DNA from: Amycolatopsis acidicola
GTDB lineage: Bacteria; Actinomycetota; Actinomycetes; Mycobacteriales; Pseudonocardiaceae
Direction: 5' to 3'
NCBI RefSeq assembly: GCF_007713735.2
Contig: NZ_VMNW02000019.1
Span: 1 to 64,000 of the forward strand
Length of the DNA stretch: 64,000 bases
Each line of letters opens with the position of its first letter. Position 1 is the first letter of the stretch. The translations under genes were made by a program, and so were the position numbers. Of this stretch, positions 1 to 9,372 are shown in pieces. The notes under the pieces were generated by a model. That model was not told the DNA's origin. It worked only from the letters and a program-made list of their open reading frames with translations, and ran no database searches.

Positions 1-1
1 C

Positions 2-1123
2 CCGCCACCCGTCCTCGCCGAACGCCGCCCGACGCGGCAGCTCATGGTGGGGTCGGTAGGCGTCGGCAGCGAGCACCCGATCTCCGTCCAGTCCATGACC
101 ACCACACTGACCGCGGACGTCAACGCCACGCTGCAGCAGATCGCCGAACTCACCGCGGCGGGCTGCGACATCGTGCGGGTGGCGTGCCCGTCCGCCGACG
201 ACGCCGAGGCGCTGCCCGCGATCGCGAAGAAGTCGCAGATCCCGGTGATCGCCGACATCCACTTCCAGCCGAAGTACGTGTTCGCGGCGATCGAGGCCGG
301 CTGTGCCGCGGTCCGGGTGAACCCGGGCAACATCCGCAAGTTCGACGACCAGGTCAAGGAAATCGCGCAGGCGGCGAAGGACCACGGCACGCCGATCCGG
401 ATCGGCGTCAACGCGGGCTCGCTCGACAAGCGCCTGCTGGAGAAGTACGGCAAGGCCACGCCGGAGGCGCTGGCCGAGTCGGCCATGTGGGAGGCGTCGC
501 TGTTCGCCGAGCACGACTTCCACGACATCAAGATCTCCGTCAAGCACAACGACCCGGTGGTCATGGTGCGCGCGTACGAGCTGCTCGCGGAGCAGTGCGA
601 CTATCCGCTGCACCTCGGCGTCACCGAGGCCGGGCCCGCGTTCCAGGGCACCATCAAGTCGGCGGTCGCCTTCGGGGCGCTGCTGCGCCAGGGCATCGGG
701 GACACGATCCGCGTGTCGCTGTCCGCGCCGCCGGTCGAAGAGGTCAAGGTCGGCCAGCAGATCCTGCAGTCGCTGAACCTGCGGCCGCGCAAGCTGGAGA
801 TCGTGTCCTGCCCGTCCTGCGGCCGTGCCCAGGTGGACGTGTACAAGCTGGCCGACGAGGTCACGGCGGGCCTGGAAGGCATGGAGGTGCCGCTGCGCGT
901 CGCCGTCATGGGCTGCGTCGTGAACGGCCCTGGCGAGGCGCGCGAAGCGGATCTCGGTGTCGCCAGCGGTAACGGCAAGGGCCAGATCTTCGTCAAGGGC
1001 GAGGTCATCAAGACCGTGCCGGAGCACCAGATCGTGGAGACCCTGATCGAAGAGGCGATGCGGATCGCCGAAGAGGCAGGGGAGACCGAGGGCAGCGGCG
1101 AGCCCACCGTCACGGTCGGGTAG
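2..1123 (+). CDS. ispG: 4-hydroxy-3-methylbut-2-enyl diphosphate synthase, 5' truncated
   Basis: This cytosolic [4Fe-4S] enzyme makes HMBPP from MEcPP in the MEP isoprenoid pathway. The frame is already open at base 2 and reads [20 protein letters not shown], so the ATG at position 44 is internal and only a short N-terminus lies outside the window. The cluster ligands expected for the family are visible: Cys codons at 809 and 818 (CPSC) and at 914 in the GCVVNGPGE motif. The visible 373 residues are close to full length for the actinobacterial enzyme (about 385). In mycobacteria gcpE is followed by a DUF4081-type GNAT gene and then mapB; the same order appears here with two extra genes between them. 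Confidence 0.96.
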   Translation, partial: PPPVLAERRPTRQLMVGSVGVGSEHPISVQSMTTTLTADVNATLQQIAELTAAGCDIVRVACPSADDAEALPAIAKKSQIPVIADIHFQPKYVFAAIEAGCAAVRVNPGNIRKFDDQVKEIAQAAKDHGTPIRIGVNAGSLDKRLLEKYGKATPEALAESAMWEASLFAEHDFHDIKISVKHNDPVVMVRAYELLAEQCDYPLHLGVTEAGPAFQGTIKSAVAFGALLRQGIGDTIRVSLSAPPVEEVKVGQQILQSLNLRPRKLEIVSCPSCGRAQVDVYKLADEVTAGLEGMEVPLRVAVMGCVVNGPGEAREADLGVASGNGKGQIFVKGEVIKTVPEHQIVETLIEEAMRIAEEAGETEGSGEPTVTVG

Positions 1124-1138
1124 CCGGGCCCGCGGCCG

Positions 1139-1957
1139 ATGTCCCAGCCGGAGTGGGCAGTCCGTCCGCCGCATCCAGCGTTGCGGCGGCGGATTTCCCG
1201 CTACGTCGGGTACACGCAGCAGGGCGTCACCCTCACTGTCCATCGTGGACTCCCGTCCCGGCACGTCACGCTGATCATCAGCCTGGCGGACAAGATCCGG
1301 CTGCTCGGCCGCGCCGATTTCACCGCGCCCGTCGGCGGGATGCACGTCCGTCCGGCGTTGATCGGGCAGGACAGCTACCAGTGCGGGGTCCACGTCGAAC
1401 TCGATCCACTCGGGATTCCCGCGCTGCTCGGGGTTTCCTCGGGTGAGCTGAGTGATCAGGTCGTGGAACTGGGTGACCTCGGGTCGCCGCGGCTGGCCCG
1501 GCTGCCGGAAAGGCTTGCGGCGGCGGAAAACTGGCCGCGCCGGTTCGACATCCTCGACGAGGTCTTCCTCGCCGAGGCCGCGGAGAACGAGCCCGCCCCG
1601 GAGGTGGATTGGGCGTGGCAGCGCATGATCCGCGCCGCCGGACGGGTCCGCGTGGCCACGCTCGCCGACGAGGTCGGCTGGAGCAGAAGGCATTTCGGTG
1701 AACGGTTCCGGCGTGAGCTAGGGCTTTCGCCGAAGCAGGCCGCCCGGGTGCTTCGCTTCGAGCGGGCGGGGGCGCTGCTGCGGCGCGGCCGGGCAGATCT
1801 CGCGGAGCTGGCGGTCGATTCCGGTTACTACGACCAGGCGCATCTGACCAACGAGTGGCGCGAGCTGGCCGGCTGTACGCCGGGCGTGTGGATCGCGGAG
1901 GAGCTCCCATTCCTCCAAGACCAGGACGGGGAGATGACCGCAGACTCGGGGGCATGA
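1139..1957 (+). CDS. AraC-family transcriptional regulator
   Basis: A 272-residue protein whose C-terminal part (about residues 168-251) has the AraC double helix-turn-helix: LADEVGWSRRHFGERFRREL, then the second helix pair around AVDSGYYDQAHLTNEWREL and the typical AGCTPGVW ending. The N-terminal half resembles the DUF6597-type sensor region found in many actinobacterial AraC regulators that sit beside VOC or methyltransferase genes. The ATG lies 15 bp behind the ispG stop. Its TGA overlaps the ATG of the next gene (ATGA), so it is translationally coupled to the VOC protein and may control it. The ligand is unknown. Confidence 0.85.
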   Translation: MSQPEWAVRPPHPALRRRISRYVGYTQQGVTLTVHRGLPSRHVTLIISLADKIRLLGRADFTAPVGGMHVRPALIGQDSYQCGVHVELDPLGIPALLGVSSGELSDQVVELGDLGSPRLARLPERLAAAENWPRRFDILDEVFLAEAAENEPAPEVDWAWQRMIRAAGRVRVATLADEVGWSRRHFGERFRRELGLSPKQAARVLRFERAGALLRRGRADLAELAVDSGYYDQAHLTNEWRELAGCTPGVWIAEELPFLQDQDGEMTADSGA

Positions 1958-2346
1958 CTGAATCAACCGTGTGGCCCGCGCTGCGCTACGACGACGCGCC
2001 GGCCGCTGTCCGCTTCCTCGTCGACGTCGCCGGGTTCCGGGAGGCCCTCGTCGTTCCGCACGAAAACGGGGACATCGTGCACGCCGAGCTGCGCTGGCCG
2101 GAGGGCGGCGGGGTGATGCTCGGCAGCACGAAGTTCTGCGAAGGCGTGCACGCGGAATTGAAGGCCGGGAGCGGCAACGTCTACGTGGTCACCGATCAGG
2201 TGGACGCCGTGCACGAGCGGATGCGGGCAGCGGGCACCGAGATCGCGGAGGCGCTCCACGACACCGAATTCGGCTCGCACACGTTCACCGCGCGGGACGG
2301 CGAGGGCAATTTCTGGACCTTCGGCACCTACCGCGGGGCTCCCTGA
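1954..2346 (+). CDS. VOC-superfamily protein (glyoxalase/bleomycin-resistance fold)
   Basis: A 130-residue single-domain VOC protein. It shows the family plan: an N-terminal WPALRYDDAPAAVRFL strand-helix, GGGVMLGS in the middle, VYVVTDQVDAVHERMRAAG in the second module and the closing FTARDGEGNFWTFGTY motif in which the Glu is the usual metal ligand position. Starts 99 bp upstream are possible, but the ATG at 1954 overlaps the AraC stop by 4 bp and gives the normal family N-terminus. The AraC-VOC pair interrupts the otherwise conserved ispG-GNAT-map order and may have been inserted as a unit. The substrate cannot be read from sequence. Confidence 0.85.
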   Translation: MTESTVWPALRYDDAPAAVRFLVDVAGFREALVVPHENGDIVHAELRWPEGGGVMLGSTKFCEGVHAELKAGSGNVYVVTDQVDAVHERMRAAGTEIAEALHDTEFGSHTFTARDGEGNFWTFGTYRGAP

Positions 2347-2393
2347 GCCGGTCGGTTTCTCGTTTGCGGGGGGTATCTGGCAATCTGGACGAT

Positions 2394-3248
2394 GTGTTGC
2401 GGCTTGCCGGTGCACGGCTGCTCGGTGATCGGGACTACCCGGCGGTTCGTGCTGTCCTCGCAGCTGACCCCGTCGCGAGTTGCATGGTCAGCGCGCGGGT
2501 CGAGATAGCCGGGCTGGATCCGTGGCGGCTCGGCGGTGAGCTGTGGGCGGCCGACTACCGCGGCGCCCGCTCGCCCCGGCTGCCCGGCCTCTGCTTCTCC
2601 GGCCCGAACCTGATCCCCCTGCGCGGCAACGCCTCCGCGCTGCGGTCGTTCGCCGATCGCGCCCTGCGCAAGCAGCGGATCTGCTCCTCGCTGGTCGGCC
2701 CGTCCGAGCAGGTGCTGGGCCTTTGGGACGAGCTCGCCACCGAATGGGGCCCGGCCAGGGAAGTGCGCGCGGACCAGCCGCTGATGGCGCTGCGGGGTCA
2801 GCCCGCGGTGCCGGTCGACCCGCAGGTGCGCCCCGTCCGGCCGGACGAGCTGGACAGGTACCTGCCCGCGGCGATCGCGATGTTCATCGAGGAGGTCGGC
2901 GTCGACCCGCGCGCCGGCGACGGCGGCGCCAGCTACCGGGCCCGCGTGGCCGAGTTGATCGCCGGCGGCCGCGCGTTCGCCCGGTTCGAGGCCGGCGAAG
3001 TGGTGTTCAAAGCGGAGATCGGCGCGCTTTCCCGTGATGTCGGCCAGATCCAGGGCGTGTGGGTGAACCCGGACAAGCGCGGGCGCGGGCTGGGCACCGC
3101 GGGCACGGCTGCGGTGGCGAGCCGCCTGGTCAACAGCATGGGCCGCACGGCGAGCTTGTACGTGAACTCGTTCAACAGCCCCGCGCTCGCCTCCTACCGG
3201 CGGATCGGCTTCAGCCAGGTCGGCCGGTACGCCACGGTGTTGTTCTGA
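2394..3248 (+). CDS. DUF4081-type GNAT N-acetyltransferase (Rv2867c-like)
   Basis: A 284-residue protein with an N-terminal DUF4081-like region (VLRLAGARLLGDRDYPAVRA onward) and a C-terminal GNAT domain. The acetyl-CoA loop is visible as VWVNPDKRGRGLGTAGTAA (about residues 222-240), followed by the ending SPALASYRRIGFSQVGRYAT. The start chosen is GTG 2394, because the family begins with LRLAGARLLG; TTG 2364 is an in-frame alternative. In mycobacteria this gene sits directly between gcpE and the mapB region, as here. The acetyl acceptor is unknown. Confidence 0.82.
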   Translation: MLRLAGARLLGDRDYPAVRAVLAADPVASCMVSARVEIAGLDPWRLGGELWAADYRGARSPRLPGLCFSGPNLIPLRGNASALRSFADRALRKQRICSSLVGPSEQVLGLWDELATEWGPAREVRADQPLMALRGQPAVPVDPQVRPVRPDELDRYLPAAIAMFIEEVGVDPRAGDGGASYRARVAELIAGGRAFARFEAGEVVFKAEIGALSRDVGQIQGVWVNPDKRGRGLGTAGTAAVASRLVNSMGRTASLYVNSFNSPALASYRRIGFSQVGRYATVLF

Positions 3249-3276
3249 GTTCAGACGGGAGTCGTAGGCTGGAGGT

Positions 3277-4134
3277 ATGTCCCAGCGTGCTCCGTTGAAG
3301 CCTGGCGTGCAGACGCCGCGCCGTCCGGTCCCTGCCAGCATTCCGCGCCCCGAGTACGTGGACAAGCCGGCGCCCAAGCGGGACAACGGCAACGGGGTGC
3401 GCACGCCCGAGGTCATCGAGGCGATGCGGGTGGCGAGCAAGATCGCGGCGCAGGCGCTGGAAGAAGGCGGCAAGGCCGTGAAACCGGGCGCCACCACCGA
3501 CGACGTGGACAAGGTGGTGCACGAGTTCCTGCTCGACCACCACGCGTACCCGTCCACGCTGGGCTACCGGCACTTCCCGAAGTCCTGCTGCACCTCGCTG
3601 AACGAGGTGATCTGCCACGGGATCCCGGATTCGACGCCGATCGAAGACGGTGACATCTGCAATATCGACGTCACCGCGTACATCGGCGGCGTGCACGGCG
3701 ACACGAACGCGACGTTCCTCGCCGGTGACGTCTCCGAGGAGGCGAAGCTGCTCGTCGAGCGCACGCACGAGGCCACGATGCGCGCGATCAAGGCGGTGCG
3801 GCCCGGGCGCCAGCTGAACGTGATCGGCCGGGTCATCGAGTCCTACGCCAAGCGGTTCGGCTACGGCGTGGTGCGCGATTTCACCGGGCACGGCGTCGGC
3901 CCCGCGTTCCACACCGCGCCGACGGTGCTGCACTACGAGGAGCCCTCGGTCGACACGGTGATCGAGCAGGGCATGACCTTCACCATCGAGCCGATGATCA
4001 CCCTGGGCACCATCGACTACGACGTGTGGGACGACGACTGGACGGTGACCACGAAGGACAAGAAGTGGACCGCCCAGTTCGAGCACACGCTCGTGGTGAC
4101 GGCTACCGGCGCGGAGATTCTGACTCTTCCCTGA
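3277..4134 (+). CDS. map: type I methionine aminopeptidase, extended form
   Basis: Removes the initiator methionine from nascent proteins. The 285-residue length and numbering match M. tuberculosis MetAP1c: all metal-site residues are present at His114, Asp131, Asp142, His205, Glu238 and Glu269 (motifs [29 protein letters not shown]). Residues 1-40 form the Pro-rich extension seen in that class ([17 protein letters not shown]), proposed in mycobacteria to contact the ribosome. The gene runs convergent with the GntR regulator and their 3' ends overlap by 32 bp (4103-4134). Confidence 0.96.
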   Translation: MSQRAPLKPGVQTPRRPVPASIPRPEYVDKPAPKRDNGNGVRTPEVIEAMRVASKIAAQALEEGGKAVKPGATTDDVDKVVHEFLLDHHAYPSTLGYRHFPKSCCTSLNEVICHGIPDSTPIEDGDICNIDVTAYIGGVHGDTNATFLAGDVSEEAKLLVERTHEATMRAIKAVRPGRQLNVIGRVIESYAKRFGYGVVRDFTGHGVGPAFHTAPTVLHYEEPSVDTVIEQGMTFTIEPMITLGTIDYDVWDDDWTVTTKDKKWTAQFEHTLVVTATGAEILTLP

Positions 4135-4792
4135 GCAACAGCAGTTCCAGGAAGCCGGAGGCTTCGGCCACGGCGCGGGCGGGGTCGCGATCGGCGATCG
4201 CGGCGAGCAGCCCCCCGTGGCCGATCTCGACCTTCTCTTCGAGCGTGTCGTGTGACGTCGCCGCGACACTCGCGCTGATGGCTTCGCTCAGCCCGCGGTA
4301 GAGCTCGCTGAGCAACCCGTTGTGTCCACAGTGGACAACGTAGGTGTGGAACTCGGTGTCCGTGCGGACGAATTCCTCGTGGTTCTTCTCCTGCTGGGCG
4401 CGGTCGCGCTCGGCGAGCAGCTCGGTGAGCCGCGCCAGCTCCTCCTCCGTGCGCTCGGTGGCGGCCAGCCGCGCGCCCTCCACTTCGAGGCTGCGCCGCA
4501 CCTGGAGCACCTCGCGCAGTTCTGAGCCGCACAGCCGGCGGATCGCGCCGGAGACCTCACTCGTCGCGCGTACGTAGGTGCCGTCGCCTTGCCGGACCTC
4601 CAGCAGGCCGCTGTGCGCGAGCGCGCGTACGGCTTCCCGCACCGTGTTCCGGCCGACGCCGAGCGTCTCCGCGAGCGCGGCTTCGGTCGGGATTCGTTCG
4701 CCGACGGCCCAGTCGCCCTGGCCGATGGCGTCACGGAGCTGGCCGATCACCTGGTCCACCAGGCCGGCCCGACGTGTCGTGGCTAACGGCAC
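4103..4792 (-). CDS. GntR-family (FadR subfamily, FCD domain) regulator
   Basis: A 229-residue regulator: winged HTH in the first 70 residues ([20 protein letters not shown] and [14 protein letters not shown]), then an all-helical FCD ligand domain ([18 protein letters not shown] to [14 protein letters not shown]). An in-frame ATG exists at 4813, but the best ribosome-binding site on this strand, GAAGGGA (4801-4807), lies inside that longer frame, 8 bp before GTG 4792, so 4792 is preferred. It is divergent from an MFS transporter; the short shared interval holds a perfect dyad (4819-4833), which makes control of itself and the transporter the simplest reading. Confidence 0.88.
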   Translation of the reverse strand: MPLATTRRAGLVDQVIGQLRDAIGQGDWAVGERIPTEAALAETLGVGRNTVREAVRALAHSGLLEVRQGDGTYVRATSEVSGAIRRLCGSELREVLQVRRSLEVEGARLAATERTEEELARLTELLAERDRAQQEKNHEEFVRTDTEFHTYVVHCGHNGLLSELYRGLSEAISASVAATSHDTLEEKVEIGHGGLLAAIADRDPARAVAEASGFLELLLLREESESPRR

Positions 4793-4818
4793 CCTATTAA
4801 TCCCTTCACCCAATCATC

Positions 4819-4833
4819 CTATGTCTGTCATAG
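4819..4833. promoter_or_regulatory. perfect dyad between GntR and MFS genes, candidate GntR operator
   Basis: The sequence CTATG-TCTGT-CATAG is a perfect 5-bp inverted repeat with a 5-bp spacer. It lies 26 bp before the GntR GTG and covers the most upstream ATG of the MFS gene (4821). GntR proteins bind short dyads of this spacing, so this is the likely operator. It does not fit the FadR consensus closely. Confidence 0.5.
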
Positions 4834-6038
4834 TAGCTGCTGTGGTCGATACTTCCGTGAAACACACGCCGCGAGTGCTCGTCGGCAGCGGTCTGCTCGG
4901 TGCCGCCGTGGTCCTCGCCGCGGTCAACCTCAGGCCTGCCGTGACCTCGGTCGGTTCGGTGCTGGACGAGATGCGGGACTCGCTCGGCGCGTCCTCCACC
5001 TGGGCCGGCGCGCTGACCACCGCGCCGGGCCTGTGTTTCGCCGCCGCCGGTTCGGCCGCACCCTGGGTGGCGAAGCGGGTCGGGATCGGCGGAGCGGTGG
5101 GCGCCGCGATGGCGTTGCTGACGGCCGGTCTGCTGCTGCGGGTGCTCGACGGGCAGTTCGTGGTGCTCGGCGGGACGCTGATCGCCACTGCCGGGATCGC
5201 GCTGGCGAACGTGCTGATCCCCGTCGTCGTCAAGGAGTCGTTCACCGCGCGGGTCGGGCTGATGACCGGGCTGTACACCGGTGCGCTGCAAGCCGGGGGC
5301 GCGCTCGGTTCGGCAGTGACGCCGCCACTCGGCACGTCTCTCGGCGGCTGGCGCCCCGCGTTGGCCGTCTGGGCCGTGCTGTCCGCGATCGCGCTCGTGA
5401 TGTGGTTGGTGGCCGCCCGCAGCCGTCCCGGCGCGCGCACCGGCGCGGGTTCGCCGGACACCAGCGAGAAGAAGTCCTTGCTGCGCAACAAACTCGCGTG
5501 GATCGTCACGCTCTTCTTCGGCCTGCAGGCCTGCCTCGCCTACATCGTGATGGGCTGGCTGCCGCAGGTGCTGATCGACGCCGGGGTCAGCCGGGGCGAC
5601 GCGGGCCTGCTCCTCGGCCTCGTGTCGATCATCGGGCTGCCGGTGAGCCTGATCGTGCCGCCGCTGGCCGCGCGCCAGGGGACCCAGAGCTGGTGGATCC
5701 TTGCGCTCGGGGTGTTCGGTTTCATCGGCACGCTGGGCGTGATGCTCGCTCCGGGCGCGGCGCCGGTGTTGTGGGCGTTGCTCCTCGGCCTGGGCATGAG
5801 CGTCTTCTCGCTCGCGCTGACCACCATCGCGCTGCGCTCGCGCACTGGCGGGGACACGGCGCGGCTATCCGGGATGGCGCAGGGCATCGGCTATCTGCTC
5901 GCCGCCGTGGGGCCGTTCCTGTTCGGACTGCTGCACGACCTGACCGGCGGCTGGACCGTGCCGTTCGTGCTGCTGCTGGTGGCCGTCGCCGGTCAGATGG
6001 CGTTCGGGTTCCTAGCTGGGCGGCCCAGCTATGTGTGA
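4821..6038 (+). CDS. MFS transporter, CynX/NimT type
   Basis: An integral membrane transporter of 405 residues (398 if GTG 4842 is the true start) with about 12 hydrophobic segments in two halves. The CynX/NimT signature is the early AAVNLRPAVTSVGSVLDEM motif, followed by GALTTAPGLCFAAAGSAAPW; a central hydrophilic loop (SRPGARTGAGSPDTSEKKS) separates the halves. Because the ATG at 4821 lies inside a perfect dyad, GTG 4842 may be the real start. Transcribed away from the GntR gene and probably controlled by it. Its 3' end overlaps the convergent mycothione reductase gene by 10 bp. The substrate is unknown; the family includes cyanate and nitroimidazole transporters. Confidence 0.85.
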   Translation: MSVIVAAVVDTSVKHTPRVLVGSGLLGAAVVLAAVNLRPAVTSVGSVLDEMRDSLGASSTWAGALTTAPGLCFAAAGSAAPWVAKRVGIGGAVGAAMALLTAGLLLRVLDGQFVVLGGTLIATAGIALANVLIPVVVKESFTARVGLMTGLYTGALQAGGALGSAVTPPLGTSLGGWRPALAVWAVLSAIALVMWLVAARSRPGARTGAGSPDTSEKKSLLRNKLAWIVTLFFGLQACLAYIVMGWLPQVLIDAGVSRGDAGLLLGLVSIIGLPVSLIVPPLAARQGTQSWWILALGVFGFIGTLGVMLAPGAAPVLWALLLGLGMSVFSLALTTIALRSRTGGDTARLSGMAQGIGYLLAAVGPFLFGLLHDLTGGWTVPFVLLLVAVAGQMAFGFLAGRPSYV

Positions 6039-7459
6039 GGAGTGTCGCGGAGCGACTCCGTTGAGGGTGGTGGTGGGGAAGCGGCTGGCCCTAGATTCAG
6101 CAGGGCGTTCTCGATCAGCTCGGGCATCGCGGGGTGGATCCAGTACTGGCCGCGCGCCATCGTGTGCGCGTCCAGGCCGAAGCTCATCGCCTGGATCAGT
6201 GGCTGGATCACGGTGGACGCCTGCGGGCCGATGATGTGCGCGCCCAGGAGCTGCCCGGTTTCCGGGTCGGCGAGGAGTTTCGCGAAGCCCGTGGTGTCCT
6301 CCATCGCCCAGCCGTACGCGATCCCGGCGTAGTCCTGAGTGGATGTCACGTAGTTCACGCCGCGCCGCTTGGCTTCCTGCTCGGTCAGCCCGACCCCGGC
6401 GACCTGCGGGGAGCTGAACACGGCGTGCGGCACGAACCGGTGGTCGGCCTCGATCCTGGCGTCCGGGTGCAGCAGGTTGTGCTGTACCACCCTGGCTTCG
6501 TGGTTGGCCACGTGCTTGAGCTCGTACGGCGAGGAGATGTCGCCGAGCGCGTAGATCCCCTCGACCGCGGTCTGCTGGAACTCGTCGACGACCACGTGCC
6601 CACTGTCCATCGTGGACACTCCGGTGGCTGCGACGTCGAGCAGGTCGGAGTTCGGCGTGCGGCCCGTGGCGATCAGCAGCTGGTCGCCCTCGACGACCTC
6701 GCCGCCCGCCAGCTCCAGCGCGATACCCGAAGAGGTTCGCTTGGCGCGCAAGGTTTTGCGGTTCAGCCGGACGTCGAACCTCTTGGCTGCCAGCTCGGTG
6801 AAGCGGGCGCTGACGTCCTCGTCCTCGGCGCGCAGCAGCGCACCGGACCGTACGACCAGCGTGACGTTCACCCCGAAGGACGCGAAGACGTGCGCGAACT
6901 CGGCGGCGATGTACCCGCCGCCGACGATCACGAGCTTCGAGGGCAGCTCGTCGAGTCGCATGATCGTGTCGGAGGTGTGGTAGCCGGTCTCCTCGAGCCC
7001 TTCGATGTCCGGGATCACCGGACGGCCGCCCGCGGCGAGCACGAACCTGTCCGCCGTCACCGTCTCCGTGCGATCCGGGAGCGTGACCGTCAGCTCCTTG
7101 TGCCCGGTGAAGCGGCCTTGGCCCTCGTACACGGTCACGTTCGCGTTGTCCTCGTGCCCGATGCGGTACTCGCGGCCACCGGCGGCGATCGGGTCGATCC
7201 GGCCGAAGATCCTGTCCCGCACGTCGCGCCAGCGCACGTTCAGCAGCTCTTCGTCCACGCCGAGCCTGCTGCTGACCGAAGGCGTGGCGGCGACGTCGGC
7301 GGTGTGCACGAACATCTTGGTCGGGATGCAGCCCACGTTGAGGCAGGTGCCGCCGAACACGCCCTTCTCGACGATCGCCGTCTTCCAGTCGGCGAACCCG
7401 GGGCCGAGGATCGAGTTCCCGGATCCGGTGCCGACGATGACCAGGTCGTAGTGGGGCAC
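6029..7459 (-). CDS. mtr: mycothione reductase
   Basis: NADPH-dependent flavoprotein that reduces mycothiol disulfide to mycothiol, the actinobacterial glutathione substitute. It shows the FAD-binding GTGSGNSILGP near the N-terminus, the redox pair GTCLNVGC (Cys39 and Cys44 from this start), the second dinucleotide fold VIVGGGYIAAEFAHVFAS and the C-terminal HPAMPELIENAL with the catalytic His-Glu. The start is GTG 7459: a strong GGAGG stands 6 bp ahead of it but directly abuts the ATG at 7465, and this start gives the Cys39/Cys44 numbering of the mycobacterial enzyme. The hydrophilic Pro/Ser tail after the HPAMPE domain is slightly extended. Confidence 0.94.
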   Translation of the reverse strand: MPHYDLVIVGTGSGNSILGPGFADWKTAIVEKGVFGGTCLNVGCIPTKMFVHTADVAATPSVSSRLGVDEELLNVRWRDVRDRIFGRIDPIAAGGREYRIGHEDNANVTVYEGQGRFTGHKELTVTLPDRTETVTADRFVLAAGGRPVIPDIEGLEETGYHTSDTIMRLDELPSKLVIVGGGYIAAEFAHVFASFGVNVTLVVRSGALLRAEDEDVSARFTELAAKRFDVRLNRKTLRAKRTSSGIALELAGGEVVEGDQLLIATGRTPNSDLLDVAATGVSTMDSGHVVVDEFQQTAVEGIYALGDISSPYELKHVANHEARVVQHNLLHPDARIEADHRFVPHAVFSSPQVAGVGLTEQEAKRRGVNYVTSTQDYAGIAYGWAMEDTTGFAKLLADPETGQLLGAHIIGPQASTVIQPLIQAMSFGLDAHTMARGQYWIHPAMPELIENALLNLGPAASPPPPSTESLRDTPHT

Positions 7460-7523
7460 GTTCATCCTCCGCGTGGTTCGCACTGCCATCACTGCCAACC
7501 CTGGCACGTCCGGCGTTGTTCCC

Positions 7524-8384
7524 TCACTCGCCGGTCGCGCTGAAGTGCATCCGGTCCGTGGGGTTCTGCCAGGCGCCGCCCCAGCTCCAGCCGATCGCCG
7601 CGAAATCGCGCACGGTCGAGTCGCCTGCCAGCACCATGCCGGGCCGCCGCCACGAGCGGTCGAGGTAGGCCGAGGCCAGCTCCGGCAGCACCAGATCGCC
7701 CTTGGTGTAGGGATTGCAGAACGGGTTCAGGTCGATCGCGAGCCCGTAGGCGTGCGCCGACCAGTTCGTCTGCCCGCGCACCGGCCGGCAGACGAAGGCG
7801 CTCGTGTTGTTGCCGTCTCCGGTCGGCGGAGCGTCGAGTTCGTCGGCGCGGGTGACGCGCATCTCCTCCAGCGGGAAATGTGCCGCGAACAACTGGCCAA
7901 ACACTTTGGTCACGGCCTCCGCGACGGTCGCGTTGACGAGCATCTCACCGGTGTGCGCCTTGCCGTCGAACCCCCAGAACGACATCGTCAGGTAGCGCAG
8001 GTCCGTCGACTTCACGGGGCACGCGGCCTGCCAGGTGCTGCGCGCGAGCACGCTCTGGGGCACGGCGTTGACGGTGGCCGCGTACTGGCCGTTCGCCGGT
8101 GGCGGCAGGAAATCCGTCGTCGGCAGGCTCCGGTTTCGAAGCACCTGAGGGGTCGGCTCGATCTCGCCGAACCCGTCCTTGCGCAACGGCAGCGGATGCG
8201 CGCCGACCTGCCATGCGGCGGGCGCCGCCGTGGTCGCCGGTGCCGTCGTGGTCGTTTTCGGCGCTTCGGCTGTCGTGGTGACAGCGGGCGCGCTGCTGGT
8301 GGGAGCAGGCGCGGGCTGTCCCGTGGTGCCGCAGGCCGCGAGGCCGAACACGGCCACGAGAACCGCCACTGGGGAAAGACGCAC
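7524..8384 (-). CDS. lipoprotein with M15-type (VanY-like) D-Ala-D-Ala/L,D-peptidase domain
   Basis: A 286-residue secreted lipoprotein. The signal peptide ends in a lipobox LAAC with Cys18, followed by a 50-residue Thr/Ala/Pro linker. The C-terminal domain carries the M15 zinc motif: SAHAYGLAIDLNP supplies His and Asp, and DRMHFSATGE supplies the last His; GWSWGGAWQNP precedes it as in M15C enzymes. It probably trims peptidoglycan stem peptides outside the membrane. It precedes the mycothione reductase gene by 64 bp on the same strand, but no functional link is evident. Confidence 0.85.
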   Translation of the reverse strand: MRLSPVAVLVAVFGLAACGTTGQPAPAPTSSAPAVTTTAEAPKTTTTAPATTAAPAAWQVGAHPLPLRKDGFGEIEPTPQVLRNRSLPTTDFLPPPANGQYAATVNAVPQSVLARSTWQAACPVKSTDLRYLTMSFWGFDGKAHTGEMLVNATVAEAVTKVFGQLFAAHFPLEEMRVTRADELDAPPTGDGNNTSAFVCRPVRGQTNWSAHAYGLAIDLNPFCNPYTKGDLVLPELASAYLDRSWRRPGMVLAGDSTVRDFAAIGWSWGGAWQNPTDRMHFSATGE

Positions 8385-8532
8385 GAGTCCCAGCTTGGCA
8401 GACCACCCGATTCAGTGACAGCACGTGGGCAGGTGTCTCGACTAGGGTACTTCCGGCTGCATTCTCACGCGCCGGAGTCTTCCGACAGCCGAGCGCGACC
8501 AGGCTTTGAGTACTCGGTGGAGGGGGATTCCC

Positions 8533-9363
8533 ATGGCCAAGCACGCCCGTCGTGACCGCAGGTTCCGGCTGACTCTGGCGGCGGCCGCGGCCGTGGCCGC
8601 TTCGCTGCCCATCGCGGCGGTGGCCGCGACGTCGGGGTCTTCGGACTCCGCCACGCAGGCCAGGCCGTACATCGTCGGCGGACAGGAAGCGTCCATTCAG
8701 GACTATCCGTACGCGGTGTACCTGACCGACAGCAAGGGCAACCAGTTCTGCGGGGGCACGCTGGTCTCCTCGTCGGCGGTGGTCACGGCCGCGCACTGCG
8801 CGACGGCGATGAGCGAGTCCAATCTGCGCGTGGTCGCGGGCAGGCAGGACGAGAACGGCAGCGGCGGCGTGGTCACGAAGGTCACCGACGTGTGGACCGA
8901 GCCCGGGTACTCCGACCCCGGCAAGGGGGACGACGTGGCGGTGCTCAGCCTCGACAGGCAGGTGTCGTACCGGCCGGTGTCCCTGCCGGACAGCTCCGAC
9001 CAGTCGCTGTACCGCGAGGGCACGAACGCGACGGTGGTGGGCTGGGGTCGCACGGCCGACGGCGGTGCTCGCTCCGAGGTGCTGCGCAAGGCGACCGTGC
9101 CGGTGGTCAGTGACGCGAGCTGCTCGCAGAGCTACAGCAACTACGACGCCAAGAGCATGGTCTGCGCGGGATACCCGCAGGGTGGCACGGACGCCTGCCA
9201 AGGTGACTCCGGCGGCCCGCTGCTGGTGGGGGACACGCTGATCGGCATCGTGTCCTGGGGCGACGGATGCGCGCAGGCGGGCAAGCCCGGCGTGTACGCC
9301 CGGGTGTCGACGTACGCCAACGACATCAAGGCGCAGTCGCAGAAGCGTTCCCTGCTCTGGTAG
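8533..9363 (+). CDS. secreted trypsin-like serine protease (S1 family)
   Basis: A 276-residue prepro-protease. Residues 1-32 form a signal peptide (RRDRRFRLTL then an Ala-rich core), followed by a short propeptide and the mature N-terminus IVGG at 47-50. The triad is visible: His88 in TAAHC, Asp134 in GDDVAVLSL and Ser226 in GDSGGP. Asp220, six residues before the Ser, predicts trypsin-like cleavage after Lys/Arg. Cys residues pair as in S1A enzymes. The ATG at 8533 follows a GGAGGGGG stretch, so the longer GTG reading 27 bp upstream is not needed. A GNAT gene follows after 9 bp. Confidence 0.92.
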   Translation: MAKHARRDRRFRLTLAAAAAVAASLPIAAVAATSGSSDSATQARPYIVGGQEASIQDYPYAVYLTDSKGNQFCGGTLVSSSAVVTAAHCATAMSESNLRVVAGRQDENGSGGVVTKVTDVWTEPGYSDPGKGDDVAVLSLDRQVSYRPVSLPDSSDQSLYREGTNATVVGWGRTADGGARSEVLRKATVPVVSDASCSQSYSNYDAKSMVCAGYPQGGTDACQGDSGGPLLVGDTLIGIVSWGDGCAQAGKPGVYARVSTYANDIKAQSQKRSLLW

Positions 9364-9372
9364 TCAGGACGT

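Noticed and set aside
4321..4338. Recurrent TCCACAGTGGAC-like palindrome as a regulatory site
   Set aside because: The same string family recurs inside coding regions (for example near 6605, 14860, 42030 and 46685), so it reflects codon and word preference of this genome and not a specific operator.
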